Assembly (NCBI GenBank): GCA_016787805.1
Contig: JAEUTY010000018.1
Span: 62,001 to 126,000, forward strand
DNA length: 64,000 nucleotides
Source: Flavobacterium sp.
Lineage (GTDB): Bacteria; Bacteroidota; Bacteroidia; Flavobacteriales; Flavobacteriaceae
Direction: 5' to 3'
The notes under the pieces: generated by a model
The model's input: the letters and a program-made list of their open reading frames with translations, nothing else
The model's database searches: none
What the model was told of the DNA's origin: nothing
Shown: positions 26,102 through 35,700 of the stretch, piece by piece
Layout: each line of letters starts with the position of its first letter
Numbering within the stretch: the first letter of the stretch is position 1
Translations under genes and position numbers: made by a program

Positions 26102-28360
26102 TTACAAACTGGCTTTAAAAAGCTTCAGTTCTTCCCAGGTAAATTCATCTCCTAATTTTTCCTTTAATTCGCCTAGTGAATCGCCCTTGAAACCTTTGAA
26201 AGCTTTAGCTAATGCATTGATTTTGTCTTCTGGCAATACATCATTAATAGTAATCGTTTGACTTTCAATTAATTTGGATAAGTGATTGCAAATGGTTTGT
26301 GGTGTTAATTTTCTGATAGAAGCAATTTCTTTGATGGAATTGCGCTGTATCCAAAGTTCGTACGTTTCTTGAACGGTTGACTTTTTGGGTTCTTTTTTCT
26401 TGCTTTTTTTGGCGTACAAATTTACTTCTTCCTCTTCATCAATTAAGTTAATATTACTTTTTTTGTAGAATTCAGCGATTGATTCTCGTTTTTTAATTCG
26501 GTAATAGCGAATTTCTTCCGACGTTAAATTTTCTTTGGTAATGGTTTCACCTTTGAGAACAATTTTCATCAACAATTGCGCTTTCATCAAACCTAAAACT
26601 GCTTTTACTTGAAGTTCTTCCAACAGTAATAATTCTTCGTAATAGGCTTTCATTTTTTTAAGTCGTTTGACTTCTTCCAACTTCCAAAAAATGGCACCAA
26701 CTAAATCATCCATAGGTTGAAAAAAGTAATTGTATGCGGCTTCAATTCGTTGGTTAACAAATTGTAAATCCACTTCTGACGAAAATAATTTATTCAATTG
26801 CAAGAGGAATTTTCGGGAAGGTTCGGCCAAATTTTCAATCATTTCTAATTGTTTTTTAGCCCAAATTGCCGATTTCGATTTGTTGGAAACATCGGATTTA
26901 TCATTGTAACTAAACGAATGATTGCGCCATTCTTGAGCCAAATTAGTGCAATCAAAACTATTGGCTAGAAACTGATGAATATAACGCAAAGTTTCCTGTT
27001 GTAAAGTTGTTGCCAAAACTTCTTCTGAAGCTTTATTGGTGGCGTACTCCATTACGTCTTGATCATTGGAAATTCCGTTCATTTGCAAAGGCGACAACAA
27101 TACTAAACCTTGTAATGAACGCAAACGTGAAAAGGCTACATAGGCTTGTCCGGGAAGGAAAACTTGCGAAACATCAAGTGCCGCTTTGTCGAAAGTTAAA
27201 CCTTGACTTTTGTGAACCGTAATCGCCCAAGCCAATTTTATTGGATAATGCGTAAACGTTCCAAGTACTTCTTCTTCAATCTCTTTAGTGTTTTCGTTGA
27301 CGGTGTAGCGAATATTTTGCCATTCGTATTTTTCGACTTCAATGGTTTTGTTTTCATCGGGAAAATGAACCAAAATTTCTTTTTCAGCCAACGATTTTAC
27401 AATGCCCATTTTTCCGTTGAAAAATCTTTTTTCGTGTGCTGTATCGTTTTTGATGAACATGATTTGTGCGCCAATTTTGAGCTCTAATTGTTCTTCTAGT
27501 GGGAAAATTTTATCGGGAAAATCATCTACAATTTCAGCTTTATAAAAATGCGATTTGCCTGTTAAATCCATCAAAGATTGTGTATTGATTTCATCGGCTT
27601 TGGCATTGTGCGTGGTTAAAGTGATATACCCTTTGTTGGTTTTTAGATCAAAATTGGGTTGTACATGTTGGTTCAGAATTTGTACATCTTGCGAAGTCAT
27701 TCTGTTGTTTCTAAGATTGTTAAGAATCGAAATAAATGCATCATCAGTTTGGCGAAATATTTTAGACAATTCGATGTAAAGCGGAGGATTTTGTTCAATA
27801 ACATGCGCGTTGAAAAAGAATTTTCCGCGGTAATACTTGCCCAACGTTCGCCATTCATCGTCGCGAATTACGGGCGGAAGTTGCAGCAAATCGCCTATAA
27901 ATAATACTTGAACGCCACCAAAAGGGTGATTTTTTTTACGAACGCTTTGCATCATAAAATCGATAGCGTCGAGCAAATCGGCACGTAGCATACTGACTTC
28001 GTCGATGATGAGTAACTCTAAATTTCGAATAACCGCTTTTTTTAAACCGTTCATTTTGAAATGTCTACGCAAAGTCGCGCGACTTTCAAATTTGGAGTTT
28101 TCGAGAAATTGAGGTGATGAATTATCAGGAATAAATCCGCCAAAAGGCAATTGAAACATCGAGTGAATGGTAACTCCGCCTGCGTTGAGCGCTGCAATTC
28201 CGGTTGGTGCAACAACCGCTGTATTTTTGTGAGTAGTTCGAATGATTTCTTTGAGAATGGTCGTTTTACCAGTTCCCGCTTTTCCAGTAAGGAAAACCGA
28301 ACGATGTGTTTGGTTGATGAATTGCAAAACGTACTTTGCTTCGGCAGATACAAATTCCAT
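26102..28360 (-). CDS. Pif1/RecD-like AAA helicase with C-terminal helix-turn-helix domain
   Basis: A 752-residue superfamily 1 helicase. Walker A is GKAGTGKTT (26-34), Walker B is LLIIDEVSML, and motif III has VLFIGDLLQLPPV. A C-terminal UvrD-like segment reads WAITVHKSQGLTFDKA and VAFSRLRSLQGLVLL. The far C-terminus (about 660-750: YELWIQRNSIKEIASIRKL) resembles the HTH_40 domain seen in Bacteroidota helicases. It probably remodels DNA at forks or recombination sites. A good promoter lies 20 bp upstream, beside the terminator of the OmpH-like gene. Confidence 0.9.
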   Translation of the reverse strand: MEFVSAEAKYVLQFINQTHRSVFLTGKAGTGKTTILKEIIRTTHKNTAVVAPTGIAALNAGGVTIHSMFQLPFGGFIPDNSSPQFLENSKFESRATLRRHFKMNGLKKAVIRNLELLIIDEVSMLRADLLDAIDFMMQSVRKKNHPFGGVQVLFIGDLLQLPPVIRDDEWRTLGKYYRGKFFFNAHVIEQNPPLYIELSKIFRQTDDAFISILNNLRNNRMTSQDVQILNQHVQPNFDLKTNKGYITLTTHNAKADEINTQSLMDLTGKSHFYKAEIVDDFPDKIFPLEEQLELKIGAQIMFIKNDTAHEKRFFNGKMGIVKSLAEKEILVHFPDENKTIEVEKYEWQNIRYTVNENTKEIEEEVLGTFTHYPIKLAWAITVHKSQGLTFDKAALDVSQVFLPGQAYVAFSRLRSLQGLVLLSPLQMNGISNDQDVMEYATNKASEEVLATTLQQETLRYIHQFLANSFDCTNLAQEWRNHSFSYNDKSDVSNKSKSAIWAKKQLEMIENLAEPSRKFLLQLNKLFSSEVDLQFVNQRIEAAYNYFFQPMDDLVGAIFWKLEEVKRLKKMKAYYEELLLLEELQVKAVLGLMKAQLLMKIVLKGETITKENLTSEEIRYYRIKKRESIAEFYKKSNINLIDEEEEVNLYAKKSKKKEPKKSTVQETYELWIQRNSIKEIASIRKLTPQTICNHLSKLIESQTITINDVLPEDKINALAKAFKGFKGDSLGELKEKLGDEFTWEELKLFKASL

Positions 28361-28379
28361 GGCTTTGATTTTAAGAAAA

Positions 28380-28410
28380 CAAATATAAAACTTTGTCTAT
28401 CAATACACAA
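28380..28410 (-). promoter_or_regulatory. Promoter of the helicase gene
   Basis: On the minus strand, the -7 box TATATTTG (28380-28387) and a TTG -33 element (28408-28410) are 20 bp apart, a good Bacteroidota promoter. It abuts the preceding terminator hairpin, so transcription of the helicase is independent of the OmpH-like gene. Confidence 0.6.
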
Positions 28411-28411
28411 T

Positions 28412-28438
28412 AAAAAACGCCTTCATTGCTGAAGGCGT
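28412..28438 (-). terminator. Terminator after the OmpH-like gene
   Basis: A 9-bp perfect stem (ACGCCTTCA / TGAAGGCGT) with a 4-nt loop that runs into T residues on the minus strand. Confidence 0.85.
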
Positions 28439-28462
28439 AATTAAGTAATGACCGTTATTAGA

Positions 28463-29032
28463 TTATTTTTTCTCCTCTTTTTTAGCTGGAGCATCTTTTT
28501 CGTCAGTGTATTTGTTGTTTACCAATTTGATCATTTCTTTGGTAATATCATAACTGTCTTTTGCGTACAAAACAGAAGCAGCATCTCCGGTTCCATAAAT
28601 ATAATCATAGCCTTTTTCTTTGCCATAATCTTTAAAAATCTGTTTGTATTTTTTTACCAAACTATCCATTTCTTTACCGCTTTCCATTTGTAATTGTTGC
28701 ATAATACCTTGCTTAGCGTATTGAAGTTCTTGTTCGGTTCTAGCTAATTCATTGTATTTTTGTTTTGCCCAAGCTTCTCCATTTTTTTGCATATTGGCTT
28801 GAAAATCACGTGTCTCACTTTCAAATCTAGCAACTTGACCTTTTAATTTTCCGTCCATTTCAGCAGCTTTATCCTTGTATTTTGCTTCAATGTCTTTGGC
28901 TTCGGTACTTTCTTCCATCAATTTTGATGTGTCAATATAAGCTGTTTTAAAATCTTTGGTTTCAACTGAGGCGTTTTGGTTACAAGAAACGAAAGCGACG
29001 GAAAGTGCTACTAATGCAATTATTTTTTTCAT
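28463..29032 (-). CDS. OmpH/Skp-family lipoprotein
   Basis: A 189-residue lipoprotein (lipobox VAFVSC, C17) whose body is the helical coiled-coil pattern of OmpH/Skp: KDIEAKYKDKAAEMDGKLKG, long Gln/Glu-rich helices, and the C-terminal GYDYIYGTGDAASVLYAKD signature. Skp-type chaperones hold unfolded outer-membrane proteins in the periplasm. A short Lys/Glu tail follows. Lipid anchoring differs from E. coli Skp but is common in Bacteroidota. It has its own promoter candidate at 29062 and its own terminator. Confidence 0.9.
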   Translation of the reverse strand: MKKIIALVALSVAFVSCNQNASVETKDFKTAYIDTSKLMEESTEAKDIEAKYKDKAAEMDGKLKGQVARFESETRDFQANMQKNGEAWAKQKYNELARTEQELQYAKQGIMQQLQMESGKEMDSLVKKYKQIFKDYGKEKGYDYIYGTGDAASVLYAKDSYDITKEMIKLVNNKYTDEKDAPAKKEEKK

Positions 29033-29061
29033 TGGGTTTTCAATTAATTTTAAATATTTGC

Positions 29062-29069
29062 CAAAAGTA
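29062..29069 (-). promoter_or_regulatory. -7 box of the OmpH-like gene
   Basis: TACTTTTG on the minus strand matches TAnnTTTG, 29 bp before the ATG at 29032. No convincing -33 TTG is present. The rest of 29070-29267 shows nothing I can identify. Confidence 0.4.
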
Positions 29070-29267
29070 TAAAATTTTCAATGTAATCAGTAAAAAGATC
29101 GATCCGTTGGCTTTTTTTTAGGATATAAAAAATTATTATTTGTTTTTTATTCTAAATAAGTAATCTCTATCAAAAAAGGCTTTAAATAAGGCGCTTTAAG
29201 GCAGTTTTGTGTTTTGGACAGCTTATGCTATAAATTGCGGTTTTTGAATTAAACACAAGCTTTTATT

Positions 29268-30119
29268 TTAGTTTTTAGCGTTTTTAATCACATAAATATG
29301 GGAAGAATACTCAGAATTGGCTTTACCGTAACGATTGGATTGTAATCCGATCCAAAATGCTTTTAAGTAGTTCATTTTTCCTGTTTTGTATTTTTCAGAA
29401 AGAAGACTAACATAAAAACTATCAAATTTCATTGGAAGAATTTGAACTAATTCTAATTGTTCTTTTGCAACTAATTTTTGAATTGCCGTTTTTGAAAAAT
29501 GCCATAAGTGTATGGGGACATCATAAGCGGCCCAAAATTCTTTGTAATAATTGGCATCAAATGATTTAAAGTTAGGAACAGCAATAATAATGGTTCCATC
29601 TGGTTTAATCATTCGTTTCAATTCGGTAATTTGCTCATCTAAATTCGGAACGTGTTCTAAAACATGCCACATCGTAATTACATCTAACGATTGACTTTCT
29701 ATTTCTTTTGAATCATTCACAAACGAAACGCCTTTTTGTTGGGCAATGGCTTTGGCTTTTTCACTTGGTTCGATTCCGACAATTTGCCAACCGTCTTTTT
29801 TTGCTGTCATTAAAAAGTCGCCGACACCAGCGCCAATGTCTAAAATTTTCCCTTTTTGTGAAAGCGAATTAATCAAATTCAATTTATTTTTTAATGCAAT
29901 TCCTTTGACAAACTGGTACATTTTTTCAAAAAACGATTTTTCCCCATCGGTGTGCGAAATATAATCGGGGCTTTCGTAATAACTCGGTAATTTTTCTAAA
30001 CTGGGTTGCGGATGTGTTATCAACATATCCATCTCTTCATCGTACAACAATTCAAAGGTTTCTTGAGAAACCGAGTGATCTTTTACGTTTAAAAAATGTT
30101 TGGTATTTGAACTATTCAT
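29268..30119 (-). CDS. Class I SAM-dependent methyltransferase
   Basis: A 283-residue Methyltransf_23-type enzyme. The SAM-binding motif I is KILDIGAGVG (91-100), followed by GIEPSEKAKAIA and the motif DVITMWHVLEHVPNLDEQI. No signal peptide. The N-terminal 60 residues (HFLNVKDHSVSQETFEL) are typical of flavobacterial members that sit next to mnmG, where they may act on a cell-surface or lipid substrate; the substrate is unknown. The start at 30119 precedes a parS site at 30155. Confidence 0.88.
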   Translation of the reverse strand: MNSSNTKHFLNVKDHSVSQETFELLYDEEMDMLITHPQPSLEKLPSYYESPDYISHTDGEKSFFEKMYQFVKGIALKNKLNLINSLSQKGKILDIGAGVGDFLMTAKKDGWQIVGIEPSEKAKAIAQQKGVSFVNDSKEIESQSLDVITMWHVLEHVPNLDEQITELKRMIKPDGTIIIAVPNFKSFDANYYKEFWAAYDVPIHLWHFSKTAIQKLVAKEQLELVQILPMKFDSFYVSLLSEKYKTGKMNYLKAFWIGLQSNRYGKANSEYSSHIYVIKNAKN

Positions 30120-30154
30120 TAAAAATCTCTTTATTAATAGGCTTTAACATGTTT

Positions 30155-30170
30155 TGTTTCACGTGAAACA
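30155..30170. promoter_or_regulatory. parS, ParB-binding site (consensus palindrome)
   Basis: TGTTTCACGTGAAACA is the exact 16-bp parS palindrome conserved across bacteria. It lies in the 101-bp gap between the methyltransferase start and the mnmG stop. ParB loads here and spreads to organise the origin region for segregation. Confidence 0.9.
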
Positions 30171-30220
30171 TTTTGAAGTACTTTATATGATGTTAGAAAA
30201 ATTTGACTTCTTACTTAAAA

Positions 30221-32089
30221 TTATCTTCCCAAATGAATGAGCAATATTGAAATGTCACTCGGTGAAACACCGCTTATTCGCGATGCTTGAGAAATGGTTA
30301 CAGGGCGAATTTTACTCAACTTTTGTTTGGATTCAATTGACATGGATTTGACGGTTTCATAATCAAAATTGGTTGGAATTTTGAAATCTTCTAAACGAAT
30401 CATCTTTTCGGCATTGCTTCGCTCCTTTTCGATATAACCCGAATACTTTAATTGAATTTCGGCTTGTTCTATTTCTTCTTTATCCAAATGGTGTTCGTTG
30501 ATGTATTCTTGTACTTTTTCGAATCGAACAATATCTTCCAACTCAATTTGAGGACGCGAAAACACTTTAAACATTTTGTCCGACTGCGTCATGGGCGTAC
30601 TACCTTTTTCTACTAAAATCGGATTGGCTTCCGCTGCGGTTAAACTTGTTTCTTTGAAGAAATTGAGCATCGCGTCGCTTTTGGCAAACTTTTCTTCCAT
30701 ACGGCGAAGACGTTTTTCAGATGCCAAACCAATTTCATATCCTCTTGGAGTTAATCTAAAATCAGCATTATCTTGGCGTAATAAGGTGCGGAATTCAGCT
30801 CGTGAAGTAAACATTCTGTAGGGTTCTTCTGTGCCTTTGGTAATTAAATCGTCAATCAAAACTCCGATGTACGCTTCATCTCTACGCAAAATCAAAGGTT
30901 CTTGTTCTTTTACTTTTAATGCAGCGTTGATTCCGGCCATCAAACCTTGCGAAGCCGCTTCTTCGTATCCTGTAGTGCCGTTGATTTGTCCTGCAAAATA
31001 TAATCCTTCTACCAACTTCGTTTCCAGTGTATGCTTTAATTGCGTAGGTGGAAAATAATCGTATTCTATAGCATAACCTGGTCGGAAGAACTTGACGTTT
31101 TCAAAGCCTTCTACTGAACGCAACGCTTTGAATTGAATGTCTTCGGGAAGCGAAGTGGAAAATCCGTTTACGTAGACTTCTACAGTGTCCCAACCTTCAG
31201 GTTCGATGAACAATTGGTGTCGTTCTTTATCAGCAAATCGATTGATTTTATCTTCAATAGATGGACAGTAACGTGGTCCAAGCGATTTAATTCGACCGTT
31301 GAACATAGGTGAACGATCAAAGCCTTCTCGCAAAATGTCGTGAACTTCGAGAGAGGTATACGTCATATGACACAACCGTTGATGCGTTAATGGTTTAGTT
31401 GCGTCAGAATAGGAAAATTTATCAGGAACTATATCACCAGGTTCTTCACGCATTTTTGAATAATCGAGCGAACGGCCATCAACACGTGGTGGCGTTCCTG
31501 TTTTCATTCGGCCTGATTCGAAACCAACGTTCACTAAATCTTCTGTAATTCCGTAAGCCGCACTCTCGCCTGCTCTTCCACCACCAAATTGTTTGTCTCC
31601 TATATGAATCAATCCGTTGAGGAAAGTTCCGTTGGTTAAGACAACTGTTTTAGCTTTGATTTCAATGCCGAGCGAAGTTTTAATTCCTTCAATTCTATCA
31701 TTACTGATGATTAAACCTTTGACCATTTCCTGGTAAAAATCAAGATTAGGAGTTTGCTCCAACATCAAGCGCCATTCTTCGGAGAAACGCATTCTGTCGG
31801 ATTGCACACGTGGCGACCACATGGCAGGACCTTTGGATTTGTTAAGCATTTTGAATTGGATGGCGGTTTTGTCGGAAACGATTCCAGAATAGCCGCCCAA
31901 AGCGTCAATTTCGCGTACGATTTGTCCTTTGGCGATGCCGCCCATAGCAGGATTGCACGACATTTGTGCGATGTTTTGCAAACTCATGGTAACCAACAAC
32001 GTGCTGCAACCCATATTGGCTGCCGCTGCTGCTGCTTCACAACCTGCGTGTCCTGCTCCTACTACTATTACATCGTATGTGTTAAACAT
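30221..32089 (-). CDS. mnmG: tRNA uridine-5-carboxymethylaminomethyl(34) synthesis enzyme MnmG (GidA)
   Basis: A 622-residue FAD protein that, with MnmE, installs cmnm5 at U34 of certain tRNAs. The dinucleotide-binding motif is VVGAGHAGCEAA (near residues 10-21). MSCNPAMGGIAKGQIVREID, NGTFLNGLIHIG and AGQINGTTGYEEAASQGL are family hallmarks. The C-terminal helical domain ends in SRISGVSPSDISILLIHL. Length is normal. It is flanked on both sides by parS sites, which fits its frequent location near the replication origin. Confidence 0.97.
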   Translation of the reverse strand: MFNTYDVIVVGAGHAGCEAAAAAANMGCSTLLVTMSLQNIAQMSCNPAMGGIAKGQIVREIDALGGYSGIVSDKTAIQFKMLNKSKGPAMWSPRVQSDRMRFSEEWRLMLEQTPNLDFYQEMVKGLIISNDRIEGIKTSLGIEIKAKTVVLTNGTFLNGLIHIGDKQFGGGRAGESAAYGITEDLVNVGFESGRMKTGTPPRVDGRSLDYSKMREEPGDIVPDKFSYSDATKPLTHQRLCHMTYTSLEVHDILREGFDRSPMFNGRIKSLGPRYCPSIEDKINRFADKERHQLFIEPEGWDTVEVYVNGFSTSLPEDIQFKALRSVEGFENVKFFRPGYAIEYDYFPPTQLKHTLETKLVEGLYFAGQINGTTGYEEAASQGLMAGINAALKVKEQEPLILRRDEAYIGVLIDDLITKGTEEPYRMFTSRAEFRTLLRQDNADFRLTPRGYEIGLASEKRLRRMEEKFAKSDAMLNFFKETSLTAAEANPILVEKGSTPMTQSDKMFKVFSRPQIELEDIVRFEKVQEYINEHHLDKEEIEQAEIQLKYSGYIEKERSNAEKMIRLEDFKIPTNFDYETVKSMSIESKQKLSKIRPVTISQASRISGVSPSDISILLIHLGR

Positions 32090-32140
32090 TTTAGATCTTT
32101 AGATTGTTAGAAAGTTAGACAATAAATTTCTAAATTTCAT
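32089..32140. repeat. mnmG upstream spacer of repeated TTAGA-type words
   Basis: Short words such as TTAGATC, TTAGATTG, TTAGAAAG and TTAGACAA follow one another. No promoter box was recognised here. It belongs to the repeated-word spacer class seen elsewhere in the window. Confidence 0.4.
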
Positions 32141-32153
32141 TTTTTTATTATAA

Positions 32154-32169
32154 TGTTCCACGTGGAACA
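32154..32169. promoter_or_regulatory. parS, ParB-binding site (variant palindrome)
   Basis: TGTTCCACGTGGAACA is a perfect 16-bp palindrome with a symmetric T-to-C and A-to-G change from the consensus. It lies between mnmG and ybeY. Confidence 0.85.
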
Positions 32170-32190
32170 CTTTATTCTTTCAATACCGTT

Positions 32191-32316
32191 TCCTCACTAG
32201 CCCTGATTGTAGCGGTTGCCATGCAAAAGCGAAAAGCAGGAATTACGATTGCAAGAAAGCCCAAGCTATTCGCTCCTGATTACTTCGCTTTGCAGCTCGC
32301 AATGACAAACCTGAGA
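32191..32316. repeat. Intergenic repeat mosaic between mnmG and ybeY
   Basis: CACTAGCCCTGATTGTAGCGG followed by GCGAAAAGCAGGAATTACG resembles a dispersed intergenic element I recall from Flavobacteriia. After it comes a copy, inverted, of the GTCATTGCGAGC / GCAAAGCGAAGTAATC type short repeat found in many bacteria. There is no coding potential I trust. The match is from memory and was not searched. Confidence 0.45.
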
Positions 32317-32325
32317 TTAAATCAT

Positions 32326-32745
32326 CTAATGTTCCACGTGAAACATTATGATTTTTTCGTCTTCTTTACTTCGCATCAATTGCTCGTCGGATTCGGTTTT
32401 GTCTTTGTAACCACAATAATGTAGCACGCCGTGAATCATTACTCTTTTCAGTTCATCATCAAACGAAACCTTGAAATCTTCTGCATTTTCACGAACACGT
32501 TCAATGGAAATGAAAATATCGCCGTGTAATTCGTTTCCTACAGAGTAGTCAAAGGAAATAATATCCGTTAACGTGTCGTGATCAAGATATTGCTGGTTAA
32601 TTTCAAGCAAATAATTGTCGTCACAAAAAATATAATTGATTTCGCCTTCCTTCTTCTTTTCCGATTCGATTACTTTGGAAATCCAATACGAGAAAGCAGC
32701 TTCGTTAGACAATTCAAACTCCGTTTCGTAATTATAACTTATCAT
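32326..32745 (-). CDS. ybeY: Endoribonuclease YbeY (rRNA maturation factor)
   Basis: A 139-residue metal-dependent RNase for 16S rRNA 3'-end maturation and ribosome quality control. The metal motif is MIHGVLHYCGYKDK: H105 and H109 are present, but the third histidine of the classical HGxLHxxGYDH is D115 here. Family residues LTDIISFDY and LHGDIFISIERV are intact. The C-terminus ends FHVEH, encoded by the parS site at 32330-32345. It overlaps the upstream DUF4175 gene by 14 bp, indicating translational coupling. Confidence 0.93.
   Translation of the reverse strand: MISYNYETEFELSNEAAFSYWISKVIESEKKKEGEINYIFCDDNYLLEINQQYLDHDTLTDIISFDYSVGNELHGDIFISIERVRENAEDFKVSFDDELKRVMIHGVLHYCGYKDKTESDEQLMRSKEDEKIIMFHVEH
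32330..32345. promoter_or_regulatory. parS, ParB-binding site inside the 3' end of ybeY
   Basis: TGTTCCACGTGAAACA matches parS with one asymmetric change. It covers codons 134-139 of ybeY, so coding sequence and ParB site share the same bases. Confidence 0.8.
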
Positions 32746-35700
32746 TGGCTTTGAAATATTCTTGCACCTTTTGGTTAAAATTTGGGCGCAAAGGTAAGGT
32801 TTGTCGGTTTAATATTTCAACACTATTGATATAATCTTGCAAACGTTGTGGCAACGCATTAGTCGTGTTATTAAACTCTTTTTTGTTAGTTTCTGACTGG
32901 CGCTTTTTTTCTTCACCTTGTTGTTGTGTAGCTTTTTCGAGTTTTAGTAACTCGTATTTAAGGTTGAGCATCTTTTGTAACACCTCGTTGTTGAAACCTT
33001 TATTTAATAATTGTTTTTCGATTTGCTTCATTTGATTGAGCGCGTTTTGACCACTTCCTCCTAAACCTTGTTTGTTTAATTCCTTCTCAAGAGCTTCACG
33101 AAGTTGTTGTTGTTCTTGGTAAATTTGCATGATTTTTTCGGCATCGCCTTCGCCATCTTCTCCATTTTCATTGTTTTTATCATCGCCATTTCCGCTTCCG
33201 CCAGAATTACCACCTTTGCCGTTTTTACCTTTTCCACCCGATTCGTTTCCACCTTGTTCCTTACCGTCTTTACCCTGTTTACCGCCTTCTTTTCCACCTT
33301 CCTTTTCACCCTGACTTCCATTGCTTCCTTCACCGGGATCTTCACCAGGTTTTTGTCCGGGTTTCATACCTTTCTTCATCTTTTCACCTAAACCTTCTTG
33401 TTTTTTGATGATGTCGGGCAATTGCATACCTGATCCTTGACCTGGTTTAGGTTTGCCTGCTCCTTGGCCTGACATCGACATGGACATTTGCATATTGTTG
33501 AGTGCATCGGCTAACATATCGGCCAATTTATTCGCGGCTGAAACTGCAAATTGTTGGTGTGAAGTTCCTTTAGAAACATTGGCTTCGGCAAGTGTTTCAA
33601 TCGCTTTATCAACATTGTACTGGACATCACCGATTGACTTGGTCACTTCTTCACCAATTTTTGGATTGCGCAATGACATGGCAAACAAACTATCATCAAC
33701 ATGCTTGAATTGTTGTTTTAAATCTTGTTGCTTTTTTAGGTTTTTGACAAACGAAGGCGAACCACGTTTCAATCCTTTAAACTGTTTCATCACCTCTTCT
33801 TGTGAAAACGAATAAGCTAACAAATTATCTAAAATTTGACGCAACATTTCGACGTCTTCTTCCAATTGCTCTTGCTCACCTTGTTGCATGCTTTCTTGCA
33901 TGTCTTGACTCATTTGCTTCATCTTTTTAGAAGCACTTTTTTGTTTAGGCTTGGCTTTGTCTTTTTGCTGTTTTTGCAACTGATCGGAAGCGTTTTTTAA
34001 ATCTTCATCAATGCTTTTTTCTTTGGGTTCTGTTTCAGGCAAATCAACTGGTGCTTTGAGTTCTTTGTTTTCTTTTTCTAACTCGTTGAGCTCTTCCTTC
34101 AATTTGTCAAATTCTTTGTTGATTTCGTCTTGCTTTTGCGTGTTGTTCTCTTTTTCCGATTCGGCTAACTTATCTTGTTTTTCAGCCAACTTATCTAACT
34201 TTTCAGCAATTTGTTGGGCTTTCTTTTCTACATAATATTTCTTGGTCAATTCGACCAATTGCTCTAAACTTTTGTTTTGGTTTTTGCTTTGTTGTTTGAA
34301 TTTATCCATTTTTTCAAACAACTCTTCTTTCTGAATTTTATCGTTAAGTTCCTTTAATTCATCCAACAACTTTTTATTTTTCTCAAAGTCTTTGTCTACT
34401 TTATCCAAGCGTTCTTTGAGTAATTCTTTCATCTCGTCCTTTTTGTCAGTTTTGACTTTATCTAGATTCTCTTTCATTTTTTCGGCAAATTCCTTCATCA
34501 TTTCGTCTTGTTTTTTCTGACGATTGATGAAATCATTTACCTTTTGTTGTTCTTTGAATTCCAACGACTCTTTTTCTTTGCCCATCTTTTGGAGCTTATC
34601 CAACTCACTTTGTTGCTTTTCTTGCGTTTTAAGCGATTTTTCTAGCGAATTGATGTTGTCGTTCTGTTGTTGCAATAATTCATCTTCTTTTTCGGTTTCC
34701 GTCGATTCACGGTGAGAGAAAACAGCCGATTTAGCGCTTTTGTAATTGTGCAAAGCATCGTTATCAAAAATCTCAAAATAATATTCGTAGTTTACACCCG
34801 GTTGAATAGGCAACGTACTCGGAAAAGCAAAAACAAATTGGTCGTAAACATCTTTGCTTACAGGCAATGTTCCACGTTTGGCTTCGTTGGGTTTGTCTTT
34901 AGGATAATAAATCACTTGCAATTTCGTCAATCCGTAATCGTCTGAAACTTGACCTAAAACATAGTTTTTCGCTACTTTTAAACTATCAGGCGCATTATTG
35001 ACTTCAATCGTTGGGTATTGATCTTTGACCACCGAAATTTGATAGTTGAGTTTTTCGTAATTTTTAACTTTAGAGTTCGATGTAACAATCTGATATTCGG
35101 TGTTTTGAAGAATATTTTTAGACAATAAAAACAAATTATCTTGTTTGGCAAATGGAGACGATGATTGCCCATCATTCCAATTGACGCTTTGAGTGGCCAA
35201 GGTATTCATACGCCAAGTTACGCGGGTTCCTTCAGGTATAACCGCGTTTCCGGTTCCTTTGATTACTTCGGCTTTTTTGTTCAAGTATCCTGGAAAATTC
35301 AATACCATTTCGAAGTTGGCTATTGATGGAACGGTTACCACAGCCAATTCGTATTCTTTGGATGAAACTTCGTTGGCTTCCAAATGAAATTCAAGGTTTT
35401 CTTTTGGCTTTGGGATGACGAACTCGAATTCGCCCGCTTTGTTACTTTCCATAAAATAACTTTCATCACCAATGTAAATCATAGCATTTTCAGGAACCAC
35501 TTTTCCAACTGTTTTTACTCGAAGTAAGAAATCTTTGTTTTGTTCTGTTTGCAAATTCTGATTCAACACTTGAAATTCAAAAGGCGCTGGCGGAAGAAAC
35601 TGCTGTTTGTAATTCACCACGCGATTCAAACTCTGCGAAATAATATTGCTATTTCCCGAAAGGTAAAAGAACGCAAAGAACAACAATGGAATAATAGCCA

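Noticed and set aside
32221..32424. A 67-codon open frame between mnmG and ybeY
   Set aside because: It spans a repeat mosaic, a parS site and the antisense of ybeY, and has no recognisable protein features.
33104..33391. Overlapping plus-strand open frames opposite the DUF4175 coding region
   Set aside because: They are the complement of the Gly/Glu/Lys-rich stretch and consist of Phe/Ser/Pro-rich low-complexity sequence.
34866..34881. TGTTCCACGTTTGGCT inside the DUF4175 gene as a fourth parS site
   Set aside because: Only the left half matches; the palindrome is broken on the right side.
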